Shown piece by piece: positions 10,015-18,691 of a stretch of DNA of 64,000 nucleotides. Each line of letters opens with the position of its first letter. Within the stretch, counting starts at the first letter, position 1. The notes under the pieces were generated by a model. That model was not told the origin of the DNA, did no database searches, and saw only the letters and a program-made list of their open reading frames with translations. Source of the stretch: Streptomyces sp. CB02400 (GTDB lineage Bacteria; Actinomycetota; Actinomycetes; Streptomycetales; Streptomycetaceae); contig NZ_LIWB01000007.1 of NCBI RefSeq assembly GCF_001905725.1, forward strand, positions 186,001 through 250,000, in the 5' to 3' direction. The translations under genes and the position numbers were made by a program.

Positions 10015-10969
10015 AGCCACCCTCAAGACCGTCCCGCTGGACAAGGCCCGCGTCCTGCAGTGGCTGCAGACGTACGGCGTCTACGCCGGCGTGGCGCTGC
10101 TGCTGGTCGTCAACATCGTCATCACCCCGCACTTCCTGTCCGCGGAGAACTTCCGCACCCAGGCCGTGCAGGTCGCCCCCGTCATCATCGTGGCGCTCGG
10201 CATGGCCCTGGTCATCGGCACCGAGGGCGTCGACCTCTCGGTCGGTGCCGTGATGGCGCTGGCGGCCTCCGTGACGGCCCTCTACCTCGGCTACGGACTC
10301 GTGCCGGCGCTGCTCGTGGTGGCGGTGTTCGCCGCGGGCGTCGGACTGGCCAACGGGGCGCTGGTCGCGTTCGTCGGGGTGCAGCCGATCGTGGCGACGC
10401 TGGCGCTCATGGTCGGCGGCCGGGGCCTCGCCCTGGTGCTGCTGCCGCAACTGGAGGACCTGCGCAACCCGTCCCTGGCCTCCCTGGGCTCGGGCGACGT
10501 GCTGGGCATCCCGTATCTGATCCTGATCGCCGCCGTGCTGGCGCTGCTGGTGGCCTTCGTCGTCCGCCGCACCACCTTCGGACGGCAGCTCCTCGCCATC
10601 GGCGACAGCCGTCCCGCGGCGCAGCTCGCCGGACTGCCGGTGCGCCGCGTGCTGATCGTGGTGTACGTCGTCTGCGCGCTGCTCGCCGCCGTGGCGGGCG
10701 TCCTCGCCACCGCGCGGCTCCAGGCCAGCGACCCGACGTCGCTGGGCAATCTGATGGAGCTGTCCGCCATCACCGCCGTCGTGGTCGGCGGGACACCGCT
10801 GACCGGCGGCCGGGTGAACATCGCCGGCACCGTGGCGGGAGCCGTCCTCATCCAGTTGCTCACCGCCACCCTCATCAAGCACGATCTGCCGCCCTCCTGG
10901 ACCCAGATCGCGCAGGCCATAGTGATCGTCGCCGCGGTCTACGCGGCACGGGGACGGGGGAAGCGATGA
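10007..10969 (+). CDS. Sugar ABC transporter permease 1 (YtfT-like)
   Basis: This 320-residue membrane protein belongs to the branched-chain/ribose permease family (BPD_transp_2) of CUT2 sugar importers. About nine hydrophobic helices are visible. The family signature near residues 65 to 85 reads ALGMALVIGTEGVDLSVGAV, and the second half has VVGGTPLTGGR with IAGTVAG. It overlaps the ATPase gene by 8 bases and the second permease by 4 (ATGA), so all three are translationally coupled. It would form the membrane channel with the second permease. The paired permeases match the YtfT/YjfF arrangement rather than a single RbsC. Confidence 0.92.
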   Translation: MAEATLKTVPLDKARVLQWLQTYGVYAGVALLLVVNIVITPHFLSAENFRTQAVQVAPVIIVALGMALVIGTEGVDLSVGAVMALAASVTALYLGYGLVPALLVVAVFAAGVGLANGALVAFVGVQPIVATLALMVGGRGLALVLLPQLEDLRNPSLASLGSGDVLGIPYLILIAAVLALLVAFVVRRTTFGRQLLAIGDSRPAAQLAGLPVRRVLIVVYVVCALLAAVAGVLATARLQASDPTSLGNLMELSAITAVVVGGTPLTGGRVNIAGTVAGAVLIQLLTATLIKHDLPPSWTQIAQAIVIVAAVYAARGRGKR

Positions 10970-12003
10970 CCGCCACGAAGACGGACGCCCCGGTGACCTC
11001 GGCGGGCGACGGGAAACCGCCGGTGGCCGGCGAGCCGGTGGGGTCCGCGCGCTCCGAGCGGGTGAGCGCGCTGGTCCAGCAGCACGGCGCGCTGGCGGTG
11101 CTGGTGGTCGTCTCCCTGGTGGCGTCGTTCAGCTTCGACTCCTTCGCCACCGGGGACAACGTCAGCAACATGGCGACGAGTTCGGCGTTCCTGGCGATCG
11201 TCGCGCTCGGCATGACCTTCGTGATCATCACCGGGGGCATCGACCTGTCGGTCGGCTCGCTGTTCGCGCTGGGCGGGGTCCTGGCGGCCTGGGGCTCCCA
11301 GTACGGAACGCTGGTGGCGCTGCTGCTGCCGCTGGTGGTGTGCGGGGCGATCGGTGTCGTCAACGGGCTGCTCGTGGCCCGCTCCCGGCTGGCGCCGTTC
11401 ATCGTCACCCTGGCCGCCATGCTCGGTACGCGCGGTCTGATGCTGGCGCTCACCGACGAGGGCGCCAACACGTACCTGATCGGCAAGGGTTCGTTCCTGG
11501 CGGAACTCGGGCAGGGCACGACCTTCGGTCTGGGCAATCCCGTGTGGATCACGCTGGCGCTGTTCGTCGCCGGGGCCGTCGTGCTGCGCCGTACGCGCTT
11601 CGGACAGCATGTGTACGCGGTCGGCGGCAACGAGGACGCGGCGGCGCTGATGGGCGCCCCGGTGGCCCGTACCAAGATCCTCGTCTACACCCTGTCCGGG
11701 GTGCTGGCGGGACTGGCCGGCGCGCTCAACGCGGCCTGGCTCGCCTCCGGGGTGACCATCCTCGGCAACGGCATGGAGCTGGACGCCATCGCCGCCGTCG
11801 TCATCGGCGGCACCCTGCTCACCGGCGGGCTCGGCTACGTCAGCGGCTCGCTGGTCGGTGTGCTGCTGCTCAGGGTGATCCAGAACGTCATCAACCAGGT
11901 CGGCTCCCTGGACTCCTCCTACCAGCAGGTCGTCAGCGGCGCCTTCCTGGCCGTCGTCGTCATCGCCCAGACCTGGCTGGGCCGCCGACGGCAACTGATG
12001 TAG
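10966..12003 (+). CDS. Sugar ABC transporter permease 2 (YjfF-like)
   Basis: This 345-residue protein is the partner permease of the CUT2 importer. A 45-residue hydrophilic N-terminus precedes about nine helices. The family motif is ALGMTFVIITGGIDLSVGSL, followed later by GNEDAAALMGAPV and VIGGTLLTGGLGYVSGSL. The start ATG at 10966 overlaps the stop of permease 1 in ATGA, so an upstream start in the longer open frame is not needed. It is the last gene of the operon; no strong terminator follows, and the region downstream is decayed sequence and an insertion element. Confidence 0.92.
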   Translation: MTATKTDAPVTSAGDGKPPVAGEPVGSARSERVSALVQQHGALAVLVVVSLVASFSFDSFATGDNVSNMATSSAFLAIVALGMTFVIITGGIDLSVGSLFALGGVLAAWGSQYGTLVALLLPLVVCGAIGVVNGLLVARSRLAPFIVTLAAMLGTRGLMLALTDEGANTYLIGKGSFLAELGQGTTFGLGNPVWITLALFVAGAVVLRRTRFGQHVYAVGGNEDAAALMGAPVARTKILVYTLSGVLAGLAGALNAAWLASGVTILGNGMELDAIAAVVIGGTLLTGGLGYVSGSLVGVLLLRVIQNVINQVGSLDSSYQQVVSGAFLAVVVIAQTWLGRRRQLM

Positions 12004-12132
12004 AGCTCCGGGCGCGGCAGCCGGGCACCTCCGACTCCCGCTGCCGCGTCCGGTACCGGGCGGCCGGTCACGCTCCACCGCGGACCGACCGCTTCTCGCA
12101 CGCGCACGTCTCCCCCTCCCCCTTCCCAAGGA

Positions 12133-12324
12133 GTGACGATTCGTCGAGTACAGGCCCCACGTCTGCCCCGCCCTCCGGTTCGGACGGTGGTGGCTCACCG
12201 CTGTGTCGGCCGTGCCGGCCCGGCTCGTCGGCATGGCCTTCACCGGCTTCGGCGTGGCGACCGCGGCACGGAGCGCCGCGGTGTCGGTCCGGCGGATCCG
12301 GACGGTGCGGCCTGGAGTGAGACG
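12133..12324 (+). pseudogene. Possible decayed start of a secreted-protein gene
   Basis: An AAGGAG motif at 12128-12133 is followed by codons for a basic segment (IRRVQAPRLPRPPVRT) and, after a one-base shift of frame, by a hydrophobic stretch reading RWWLTAVSAVPARLVGMAF. Together these look like a frameshifted signal peptide without a good start codon. Because an AbfB-domain remnant lies on the other side of the insertion element, this could be the 5' end of the same broken gene. The match is by eye only and the intervening catalytic part is absent. Confidence 0.3.
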
Positions 12325-12377
12325 GGGAACGGATGTTCCCGGCGACAGGCGATACGGCTCGTTCGTACGATCCTCGC

Positions 12378-13601
12378 ATGCAGCTTCGGTACGCCTTCAG
12401 GTTGTACCCGGACACCGGTCAGCAGACGGCGCCGGCCAAGGCGTTCGGGTGCGCGCGGGTGGTGTTCAACGACGGGGTGCGCGCCCGCGAGGACGCCCGC
12501 AGGGCCGGGCAGCCGTTCCCGAAGGCCGGAGAACTGTCCGTGCGTCTGATCACCGAGGCCAAACGGACAGCGGAACGGTCCTGGCTGGGTGAGGTCTCCG
12601 CGGTGGTGCTCCAGCAGTCCCTGCGGGATGCCGAGAGGGCGTACCGCAACTTCTTCGCCTCCCTCAAGGGCACCCGAAAGGACCCCAGGATCGGCCCGCC
12701 TCGCTTCAAGTCCCGCAAGGACACGCGGCAGTCGATCCGGTTCACCGCCAACGCCCGCTGGAGCATCACCGGCAGCGGACGGCTGAACCTGCCGAAGATC
12801 GGCGCGGTGAAGGTGAAGTGGTCCCGCACCCTGCCCACCACCCCCACCTCCGTCACCGTGATCAAGGACGCGGCCGGCAGGTTCTTCGCCTCGTTCGTCA
12901 TCGACACCGACCCGGCCGCCGACGCCGCCCGGATGCCGGAGACCGACCGCACCCTCGGTATCGACCTCGGCCTCACCCACTTCGCCGTCCTGTACGACGG
13001 CACGAAGATCGACTCCCCGCGCTTCCTGCGGCGCGCGGAGAAGAAGCTGAAGAAGGCCCAGAAGGAACTCTCCCGCAAACAGAAGGGAAGCGAGGACCGG
13101 GACAAGGCCCGTCTGAAGGTCGCCCGTGCCCACGCCAAGGTCACCGACGCGCGCCGCGAGTTCCACCACCAGCTGTCCACGAAGCTGATCTCCGAGAACC
13201 AAGGGATCGGCGTGGAGGACCTGTCGGTGAAGGCTCTGGCCCGCACCAGACTGGCCAAGTCCGTGCACGACGCCGGGTGGTCCTCGTTCATCAGCATGCT
13301 GGAATACAAAGCGGAACGATACGGCCGCACCCTGGCCAAAATCGGCCGGTTCGAACCGACCTCCCAGACCTGCCACGTCTGCGGCACCGTGGACGGACCC
13401 AAACCCCTGAACATCCGGGAATGGACCTGTACCGCCTGCGGCACCGTCCACGACCGGGACCACAACGCCGCGATCAACATCGAAACGGCCGCCGGACTGG
13501 CGGCATCGGCCTGCGGAGCGCCGGTAAGACCAGGAGCGTTCCCGGCACAGCGCGAAGAAACAGGAAGCCACGGATTCCCGACCGGACCCAGTGCCGCGTA
13601 G
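12378..13601 (+). CDS. tnpB: TnpB RNA-guided endonuclease of IS605-type element
   Basis: This 407-residue TnpB is the ancestor-type RuvC nuclease that uses an RNA made from the element's right end to cut DNA and so favours retention of the transposon. The RuvC triad looks intact: D196 in LGIDLGLTHF, E280 in GVEDLSVKAL and D361 in DRDHNAAIN. The zinc finger C332-x2-C335 and C351-x2-C354 is complete. The length is in the normal range. The ATG at 12378 begins MQLRYAFRLYP, the usual start of the family. No TnpA is nearby. Codon use is GC-rich like the host, so the element is well adapted. Confidence 0.93.
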   Translation: MQLRYAFRLYPDTGQQTAPAKAFGCARVVFNDGVRAREDARRAGQPFPKAGELSVRLITEAKRTAERSWLGEVSAVVLQQSLRDAERAYRNFFASLKGTRKDPRIGPPRFKSRKDTRQSIRFTANARWSITGSGRLNLPKIGAVKVKWSRTLPTTPTSVTVIKDAAGRFFASFVIDTDPAADAARMPETDRTLGIDLGLTHFAVLYDGTKIDSPRFLRRAEKKLKKAQKELSRKQKGSEDRDKARLKVARAHAKVTDARREFHHQLSTKLISENQGIGVEDLSVKALARTRLAKSVHDAGWSSFISMLEYKAERYGRTLAKIGRFEPTSQTCHVCGTVDGPKPLNIREWTCTACGTVHDRDHNAAINIETAAGLAASACGAPVRPGAFPAQREETGSHGFPTGPSAA

Positions 13602-13661
13602 CGGCACAGCAACGATCGAGAAGGCCAGAATCCTCGGGCTTCAGCCCGAGGTGCAAGTCAA
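13560..13661 (+). ncRNA. Predicted omega/re-RNA scaffold of TnpB
   Basis: In this family the guide RNA scaffold overlaps the 3' end of tnpB and runs to the right end of the element, with the next 15 to 20 bases outside as guide. Here the stem CCTCGGGCT/AGCCCGAGG at 13632-13651 and the terminal GTCAA fit that model; the guide would start at about 13662 (TCCTTCGAGTCGCGG). The 5' limit given is approximate and the RNA is inferred, not seen. Confidence 0.5.
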
Positions 13662-13951
13662 TCCTTCGAGTCGCGGAACTACTGCTCCGGCGAGCATCTG
13701 CGGCACCGCGACTCCTGTGTGTACAAGGAGGGCGGCAACGGCGACCTGTTCCGTGCCGACGCCACTTCTGCCCGGTCCGGGGCGCGAACGGCGGGGTGAG
13801 ACTGTCCGCCTACAACTTCCCCGAGCAGTATCTGCGCCACTACAACGCCGAGTTGTGGCTGGCCACCCCGGGCGGAACCCACACCTGGGACAACCCCGCC
13901 CTCTTCACCGAGGACACCACCTGGACGGTGGAGGCCCCCTGGGCCCCCTGA
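13662..13951 (+). pseudogene. Remnant of an AbfB (CBM42) arabinose-binding domain
   Basis: Directly after the element, one frame reads SFESRNYCSGEHLRHRDS, then YKEGGNGDLFRADAT. After a one-base frameshift near 13766 it continues FCPVRG, then VRLSAYNFPEQYLRHYN and ends DTTWTVEAPWAP with a stop at 13951. This is the repeated pattern of the arabinofuranosidase-B beta-trefoil (NY/NF-x-YLRH, ADATF, TWTV). About 96 codons, roughly two of three trefoil parts, remain. The gene probably encoded a secreted arabinose-polymer-binding or hydrolysing enzyme fitting the island, and has been lost by the insertion plus the frameshift. Confidence 0.75.
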
Positions 13952-13961
13952 CGCCATGAGA

Positions 13962-14005
13962 GGCGGGGTGGTGCGGGCGCACATGTGCGCCCGCACCACC
14001 CCGCC
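13962..14005. terminator. 44-bp perfect palindrome, bidirectional terminator
   Basis: Arms of 22 bases, beginning GGCGGGGTGGTGCGGGCGCA, are exact reverse complements with no loop bases between them. It lies 11 bases after the AbfB remnant stop and 11 before the stop of the convergent secreted GH2 gene, exactly where a shared terminator is expected. Confidence 0.85.
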
Positions 14006-14015
14006 GTCAGCAGGG

Positions 14016-17000
14016 CTACTGCTTCTCCCCGTTGTGGAGCGCGCTCACCTCCTCCGCGGTGAGCGCCTTGTCGTAGGCGTGGACCTGGTCCACCGCGCCG
14101 TCCCAGAAGTCGGTGTTCTCGCCGTTCCACTGGGCGCGGCCCACGGCAAGGGGGCCGGTGGCGACGTAGGCGGGGCCGGCGGTCGCGGTCGACGCGAGCT
14201 TGCCGTCGACGTAGAGCCTGATCTGGTTGGTCGCGTCGTCACGTACGCCGACGAGGTGGTACCAGCGGCCGGTCTCCGGTGTGGTCTCCAGCCGTGCGCG
14301 CTGCCCGTCGGGCGTGCTGAAGGCGAACGCGCCCTGGCCGTACTGCAGGTAGAAGGGGCTGGCCTGGCGCCGTCCGTCCTGGCTGACGGCGGTGGCGTAG
14401 TTGCCGGGCAGGGAGTCGAGACTGACCCAGGCGGAGACCGTGTAGCTGCCGGTGGTGTCGAGCACCGGGCCTTCGGTCTGGGCGTACTGTCCCTGGCCGT
14501 CGAACTTCAGCGCGCTGCCGCTGACTCCGGTGGTCCAGGTGGTGCCCTCGCTCAGCGTGAGCGGCTTGTCGTTCGGGCCGTCGTCCTTCGCGGTGGTGCC
14601 GGTGCCCTCGTCGAGGGTCCAGGACCCGCCGCCCTTGAGCGGCTCGCGGTCGCCCGCCGCGGCGCCGGCCGCGATGACCTTGCGGTTGATCTCGCGCACC
14701 CGGACCGGGTCGACCTTGATCTCCCGGCGGTCGTAGGTGTAGAGGCCGTTGAGTTCGTTCTCCAGGTCGGTGATCTGTGTGTACACCGAGCCGGAGAGTT
14801 CGGCGCCGGCCTGGTCGAGGTAGAACTTCTCGGTGTTCTCCACGTACTTGCGGGTCAGCGCCTCCTTGTCGGCGACACCGCTGTAGATCACGGTCGGCGT
14901 GCCCGGCCACATGTGGCCCGGGGTGCGCAGCGTGAAGCCGCCGTGCTCACCGTCCATGGCCGCCCGGTGGTCCGGGAAGGGCGGGTCCTCGTTGTTGTAG
15001 TCGTGGTGGTCGATGATGTCGCCCTTGCCCGAGTCACCCTTGGAGTTGCAGCAGTTGACACCGCTGTGGGCGTTGACGATCCGGGACGGGTCGGCGGCCT
15101 TCACCGACTCGGCGATACGGCCGCTCTCCTCGCGGTTCCACTCGCCCCAGCCCTCGTTGAAGACGATCCAGCCGATGACGGAGGGCGAGTTGTGGTGCTG
15201 GCGCATCATCTCGCGGCCCTGGTCGACGAAGGCCTTCTGTCCGGTGGCGTCGGTGAGGTTCCCGGAGACGAAGTCCTGCCAGACCAGCAGGCCGAGCTTG
15301 TCCGCGTGGTAGAACCAGCGGGGTGACTCCACCTTGATGTGCTTGCGGACGGCGTTGAAACCGAGCTTCTTGTGCGCCTCCAGGTCGAACGCCAGGGCGT
15401 CGTCGCTGGGCGCGGTGTAGAGGCCGTCGGGCCAGAAGCCCTGGTCGAGGGTGGCGAGGGAGAAGACGGGCTTGCCGTTGAGGACCAGCTTCTGGTAGCC
15501 GCCGACCTCCTCGATCCCGACCTCGCGCATGCCGAAGTAGCTGCCGACCCTGTCGGTGGACCTGCCGTCCTTCAGCTTGATGTCGAGGTCGTAGAGGTAG
15601 GGGTCGTCCGGGCTCCACAGGTGCTGCCTGGCCACGCGCAGGTCCAGCTCCTTGTTGGCCGGTCCGCTGACCCGGCCGACGACCTTGCCACGGGCGTCGC
15701 GGGCCACGGCCTCGACGCGGGCGTGCTTGGAGGCGCCCTCGGACTCGACGGTCACCGCGAGGGTGCCGGTGTCGATGTCGGGCGTGGTGACGACGTTGTC
15801 AATGGAGGTGTCGGCGACGGGCTCCATCCAGACGGTCTGCCAGATGCCGGACGACTGGGTGTAGAAGATGCCGCCGGGGTTGGTGGACTGCTTGCCCATC
15901 GGCTGGTTGGCGCCGCCGGTGTCGGTGACCGCGACGACGATCTCCTGCTTGCCCCGGCCCTTGATCGCGTCGGTGATGTCGGCGCTGAAGGCGTTGTAGC
16001 CGCCGGTGTGTTCGGCGACCTTCTTGCCGTTGACCCACACGGTGGCCCGGTAGTCCACGGCACCGAAGTTGAGCTTCAGCCGGTTGGCCCTGCCGCTCTT
16101 GCCGACCTTCCAACTCCTCGGCACGTCCACGAGCTTGCGGTAGAACATGTGGTCCTCGTGCCGCTCGAGTCCGGAGAGCTGCGACTCGACCGGGAACGGC
16201 ACGATGATCTTCTCGTCCAGGTCCTTGCCGAAGACCGGCTGCTCACCGGCCTCGGCGCCGCTGAACTGCCAGGGTCCGTTGAGGTTCTTCCACTTCGAGC
16301 GGACCTGCTGCGGGCGGGGGTACTCCGGCAGCGGGTTGTTCTTGTCGACCTTGTCGCCCCACGGGGTGGTGATGCGGTGGGTGGACGTGTTCGTGGCGTA
16401 GCGGACGATCCGGGGCACGGTCTTGCCGCCGGTCTTGAGGCCGCCCTCGCCGTCGTAGGTGAACCGGACCTGCTGGTTCTTCTGGATCGGCTCGGAGAGC
16501 GTGATCAGGAGGGAGTCGGGGTCATCGGGGGCGGCCGTCACCGACTCGACCGGCATGGCGGTCGTGTCGGCTTCGATCTTGAGGTGGCCGGCCACCTCGG
16601 CGAGGTCGCCCACCGGGTCCTCGAACCGGGCGCGCAGTTGCCGCCCGTCCCCGGTGACGGTCGGTTCCACCGGGAAGACCTCGAACCCGGCGGGCGGGGT
16701 GAACGCCGTCGTCGGCACGAGCTGCTTGGGCATCGTCGGCGTCGACCAGCGCAGGAACATGTTGGCGCCGCCGACGTCCTGGAACATCTCCATACGGAAG
16801 TCGTGCTTCTCGCCGGCGGTCAGCCTGACCGCCGCGCTGGTCTGCTCCTTGTCCCAGTCGCCCACCCAGTGGTCGATGACGGGTTCGTCGTCGATGAACA
16901 GCCGGAAGCCGTTGTCGCCGATGGCGTGGAAGGTGTATTCACCGGTCTCCGGTGCCTCGATCTGCCCGGTCCAGCGGGCGGTGGTGTGCTCCGTCCGCCC

Positions 17001-17291
17001 GGTCAGCTCCTCGAAGGTGCTGGTCAGTCCGGAGAAGTTGATCTGCGGCTCCAGCAGGGTGCCGCCGAGTTCGGCGAAGTCCCGGGCGCCCGGCGCCGAC
17101 ATGCTGAAGTACTCGCCCTTCAGGCCGTGCACCACGACATCGGCGTCGGCGGCGGTCGAGCCGGCGGACACTCCGGCGATCGGCACGGCGGCCGACGCGG
17201 CGGGCGCCAGGGCACCCGTGGACAGGGCCAGGGCGGTCACGGTCAGCAGCGCCCACGATCTGGATCTCGGGCGGGTGAGTTGTCTTGTCAT
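14016..17291 (-). CDS. Secreted PA14-GH2-LamG glycosidase
   Basis: This 1091-residue protein has a signal peptide (about 1 to 34, ending ASAA), a PA14 domain (about 52 to 197), a linker domain (200 to 300) and a GH2 core (about 320 to 880). It ends in a LamG/concanavalin-like domain (about 895 to 1088). Acid/base E713 is in WIVFNEGWGEW and the likely nucleophile E782 is in AMDGEHGGFT. PA14 and LamG domains suggest binding to a polymer outside the cell. The ATG at 17291 has AGGAAAGG about 5 bases before it. The core is related to the cytoplasmic GH2 enzyme at 1.7 to 3.5 kb, so the two may remove the same kind of residue outside and inside. The promoter has a perfect AACGTT-type operator. Confidence 0.92.
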   Translation of the reverse strand: MTRQLTRPRSRSWALLTVTALALSTGALAPAASAAVPIAGVSAGSTAADADVVVHGLKGEYFSMSAPGARDFAELGGTLLEPQINFSGLTSTFEELTGRTEHTTARWTGQIEAPETGEYTFHAIGDNGFRLFIDDEPVIDHWVGDWDKEQTSAAVRLTAGEKHDFRMEMFQDVGGANMFLRWSTPTMPKQLVPTTAFTPPAGFEVFPVEPTVTGDGRQLRARFEDPVGDLAEVAGHLKIEADTTAMPVESVTAAPDDPDSLLITLSEPIQKNQQVRFTYDGEGGLKTGGKTVPRIVRYATNTSTHRITTPWGDKVDKNNPLPEYPRPQQVRSKWKNLNGPWQFSGAEAGEQPVFGKDLDEKIIVPFPVESQLSGLERHEDHMFYRKLVDVPRSWKVGKSGRANRLKLNFGAVDYRATVWVNGKKVAEHTGGYNAFSADITDAIKGRGKQEIVVAVTDTGGANQPMGKQSTNPGGIFYTQSSGIWQTVWMEPVADTSIDNVVTTPDIDTGTLAVTVESEGASKHARVEAVARDARGKVVGRVSGPANKELDLRVARQHLWSPDDPYLYDLDIKLKDGRSTDRVGSYFGMREVGIEEVGGYQKLVLNGKPVFSLATLDQGFWPDGLYTAPSDDALAFDLEAHKKLGFNAVRKHIKVESPRWFYHADKLGLLVWQDFVSGNLTDATGQKAFVDQGREMMRQHHNSPSVIGWIVFNEGWGEWNREESGRIAESVKAADPSRIVNAHSGVNCCNSKGDSGKGDIIDHHDYNNEDPPFPDHRAAMDGEHGGFTLRTPGHMWPGTPTVIYSGVADKEALTRKYVENTEKFYLDQAGAELSGSVYTQITDLENELNGLYTYDRREIKVDPVRVREINRKVIAAGAAAGDREPLKGGGSWTLDEGTGTTAKDDGPNDKPLTLSEGTTWTTGVSGSALKFDGQGQYAQTEGPVLDTTGSYTVSAWVSLDSLPGNYATAVSQDGRRQASPFYLQYGQGAFAFSTPDGQRARLETTPETGRWYHLVGVRDDATNQIRLYVDGKLASTATAGPAYVATGPLAVGRAQWNGENTDFWDGAVDQVHAYDKALTAEEVSALHNGEKQ

Positions 17292-17364
17292 CGAACCTTT
17301 CCTCGCGCAGAGGGCATGGGACCAGGACGAAACAGAGGTGGCCGTCGGCTCGGCCGTCCCTTCA

Positions 17365-17378
17365 TTCCAACGTTGGAA
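17365..17378. promoter_or_regulatory. LacI-type operator, TTCCAACGTTGGAA
   Basis: A perfect 14-bp palindrome 74 bases upstream of the secreted GH2 gene start. It is the best copy of the AACGTT-centred flavour, sharing its ends (TT and AA) and spacing with the CATCGATG flavour but not its centre. Confidence 0.8.
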
Positions 17379-17554
17379 ATCCGGTGTGCAGCGGAATGAC
17401 AACACGCCGCCCGACGACTGTCCAGGCTTCGCACACAGTTGACGGTCCGTCAGCGCGCGGACCTGCGCGGTGCTATGGCGGTTCACGCGAGGGCGACCGG
17501 ACTCCACGGCTCTATTGACATGCCCGCCACCGGTCACCATCCTGTGGGAGCGGA

Positions 17555-17568
17555 TTTCATCGATGTAA
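17555..17568. promoter_or_regulatory. LacI-type operator, TTTCATCGATGTAA
   Basis: One base away from the perfect TTACATCGATGTAA site. It lies 27 bases before the ATG of the GH43 gene, where a bound repressor would block transcription or early elongation. Confidence 0.75.
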
Positions 17569-17595
17569 ACCTCGGCGCGGAGGTGACGGGACCCG

Positions 17596-18690
17596 ATGGC
17601 CGAACTTCCCCACGGGACGAAGAGACTCTCTCGCCGCCTGGCCGGGGCCCTCGGCTTCGTGCTGTCCGGCGTTCTCGCCGCCGCGCTGACCCTGACGTCC
17701 GCCGAGCCCGCCCGGGCGGACCGGACCGGTCTGCGCGCCGCGGACCCGAGCGTGCTCCGGGTCGGTGGCACGTACATCTCCGTGCAGTCGGCCGGCGGAG
17801 GCATCGTCGTACGGCAGGCGTCCTCCACGGCGGCGCTGGACTCGGCGACCCCGCGGCAGGTGTGGTCGGACACGCGCGGTCGCGGTGAGGTCTGGGCTCC
17901 GGAGATCGTGCGGGACGGCGGCCGCTACTACATCTACTTCACGGCCGGGCGCGGAGCGGCTCACCGGATGTACGTGATCAGCTCCGCCAGCCCCGACAGC
18001 GGCTACTCCGCCGAGACGGAACTGGCCCTGCCGGACGACAAGTGGGCCATCGACGGGACCCTGTTCACGTTCAACGGTCGGCGCTGGTTCGTCTGGTCCG
18101 GCTGGGCCGGGGACACCGACGTCGAGCAGAACCTGTACATCGCCCGGATGAGCAGCCCGACCACGCCGACCGGTGCGCGGCACATCATCTCGCAGCCCCG
18201 GGAGAGCTGGGAGCGGGTGGTCGGCAACCCGTTCATCAACGAGGGCCCCGAGCCCGTCAAGGACCCGAACGGGCAGCTGCACATCGTGTACTCCGCCAAC
18301 GGCAGCTGGAGCGACCAGTACTGCCTGGCCGACCTGCGGCTGCGGGCCGGCGGCGACCCGGCGTACGTATGGGACTGGTACAAGTCCAACGGCTGTCTGT
18401 TCGGCTCCGACCGGGCCACGATGATGGCCGGCTGGGACCCGACGCTGCACGTCGACGGCCCCGGCCACCACAGCTTCGTCCTGCTCGACGGCGACATCGG
18501 CACCAGCCCGCCCGCCGGGCCGCGGTTCCCGCTGATGTTCCACGCGGTGCCGAAGGGCACGCCGTACACGTGGGAGAACCGCTACTGGTACACGGGCACG
18601 TTCTGCTGGTGGGGCGACACCACCTACAGCCGCGCCAACGTCCCCGGGCCGAACACGGACACCGGCTGGAGCCTCAAGTTCTTCGAGTAG
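17596..18690 (+). CDS. Secreted GH43 arabinofuranosidase-like enzyme
   Basis: This 364-residue protein has a signal peptide (about 1 to 42, cleavage near ARA-DR) followed by a five-bladed GH43 propeller. Candidate catalytic residues are D in AADPSVLRVGG (base), D in WAIDGTLFTF (pKa modulator) and E in INEGPEPVKD (acid). The order and spacing fit GH43, and it resembles exo-alpha-1,5-L-arabinofuranosidases of Streptomyces (subfamily 26). It would release arabinose from arabinan side chains outside the cell. It is divergent from the secreted GH2 gene, has a CATCGATG-type operator just before the start, and converges with the SGNH esterase gene one base after its stop. No carbohydrate-binding domain is attached. 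Confidence 0.88.
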   Translation: MAELPHGTKRLSRRLAGALGFVLSGVLAAALTLTSAEPARADRTGLRAADPSVLRVGGTYISVQSAGGGIVVRQASSTAALDSATPRQVWSDTRGRGEVWAPEIVRDGGRYYIYFTAGRGAAHRMYVISSASPDSGYSAETELALPDDKWAIDGTLFTFNGRRWFVWSGWAGDTDVEQNLYIARMSSPTTPTGARHIISQPRESWERVVGNPFINEGPEPVKDPNGQLHIVYSANGSWSDQYCLADLRLRAGGDPAYVWDWYKSNGCLFGSDRATMMAGWDPTLHVDGPGHHSFVLLDGDIGTSPPAGPRFPLMFHAVPKGTPYTWENRYWYTGTFCWWGDTTYSRANVPGPNTDTGWSLKFFE

Positions 18691-18691
18691 G

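Larger units (their letters stand above)
12325..13661 (+). mobile_element. TnpB-only IS200/IS605-type element (IS1341-like)
   Basis: The element holds tnpB and no tnpA. The right end shows the typical IS605-type pattern: a 9-base-arm stem-loop (13632-13651) followed by GTGCAAGTCAA. A six-base-arm stem (GGGAAC/GTTCCC, 12325-12340) 38 bases before tnpB may mark the left end, but that boundary is uncertain. Sequence immediately right of the element is an arabinofuranosidase-B domain remnant, so insertion or later deletion has destroyed a gene here. Movement would need a TnpA supplied in trans. Confidence 0.75.
17292..17595. other. Divergent promoter region of secreted GH2 and GH43 genes
   Basis: These 304 bases hold the start regions of two divergent secreted glycosidase genes and one LacI-type operator for each, of different flavours, described separately. 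No gene is seen. A TTGACA-like block (17514-17519) lies upstream of the GH43 gene but its -10 partner is not clear. Confidence 0.6.

Noticed and set aside
14016..17873. The longer 1285-codon frame for the secreted GH2 protein
   Set aside because: A clear ribosome site and signal peptide place the start at 17291; the extension would cross both operators and the GH43 gene start.
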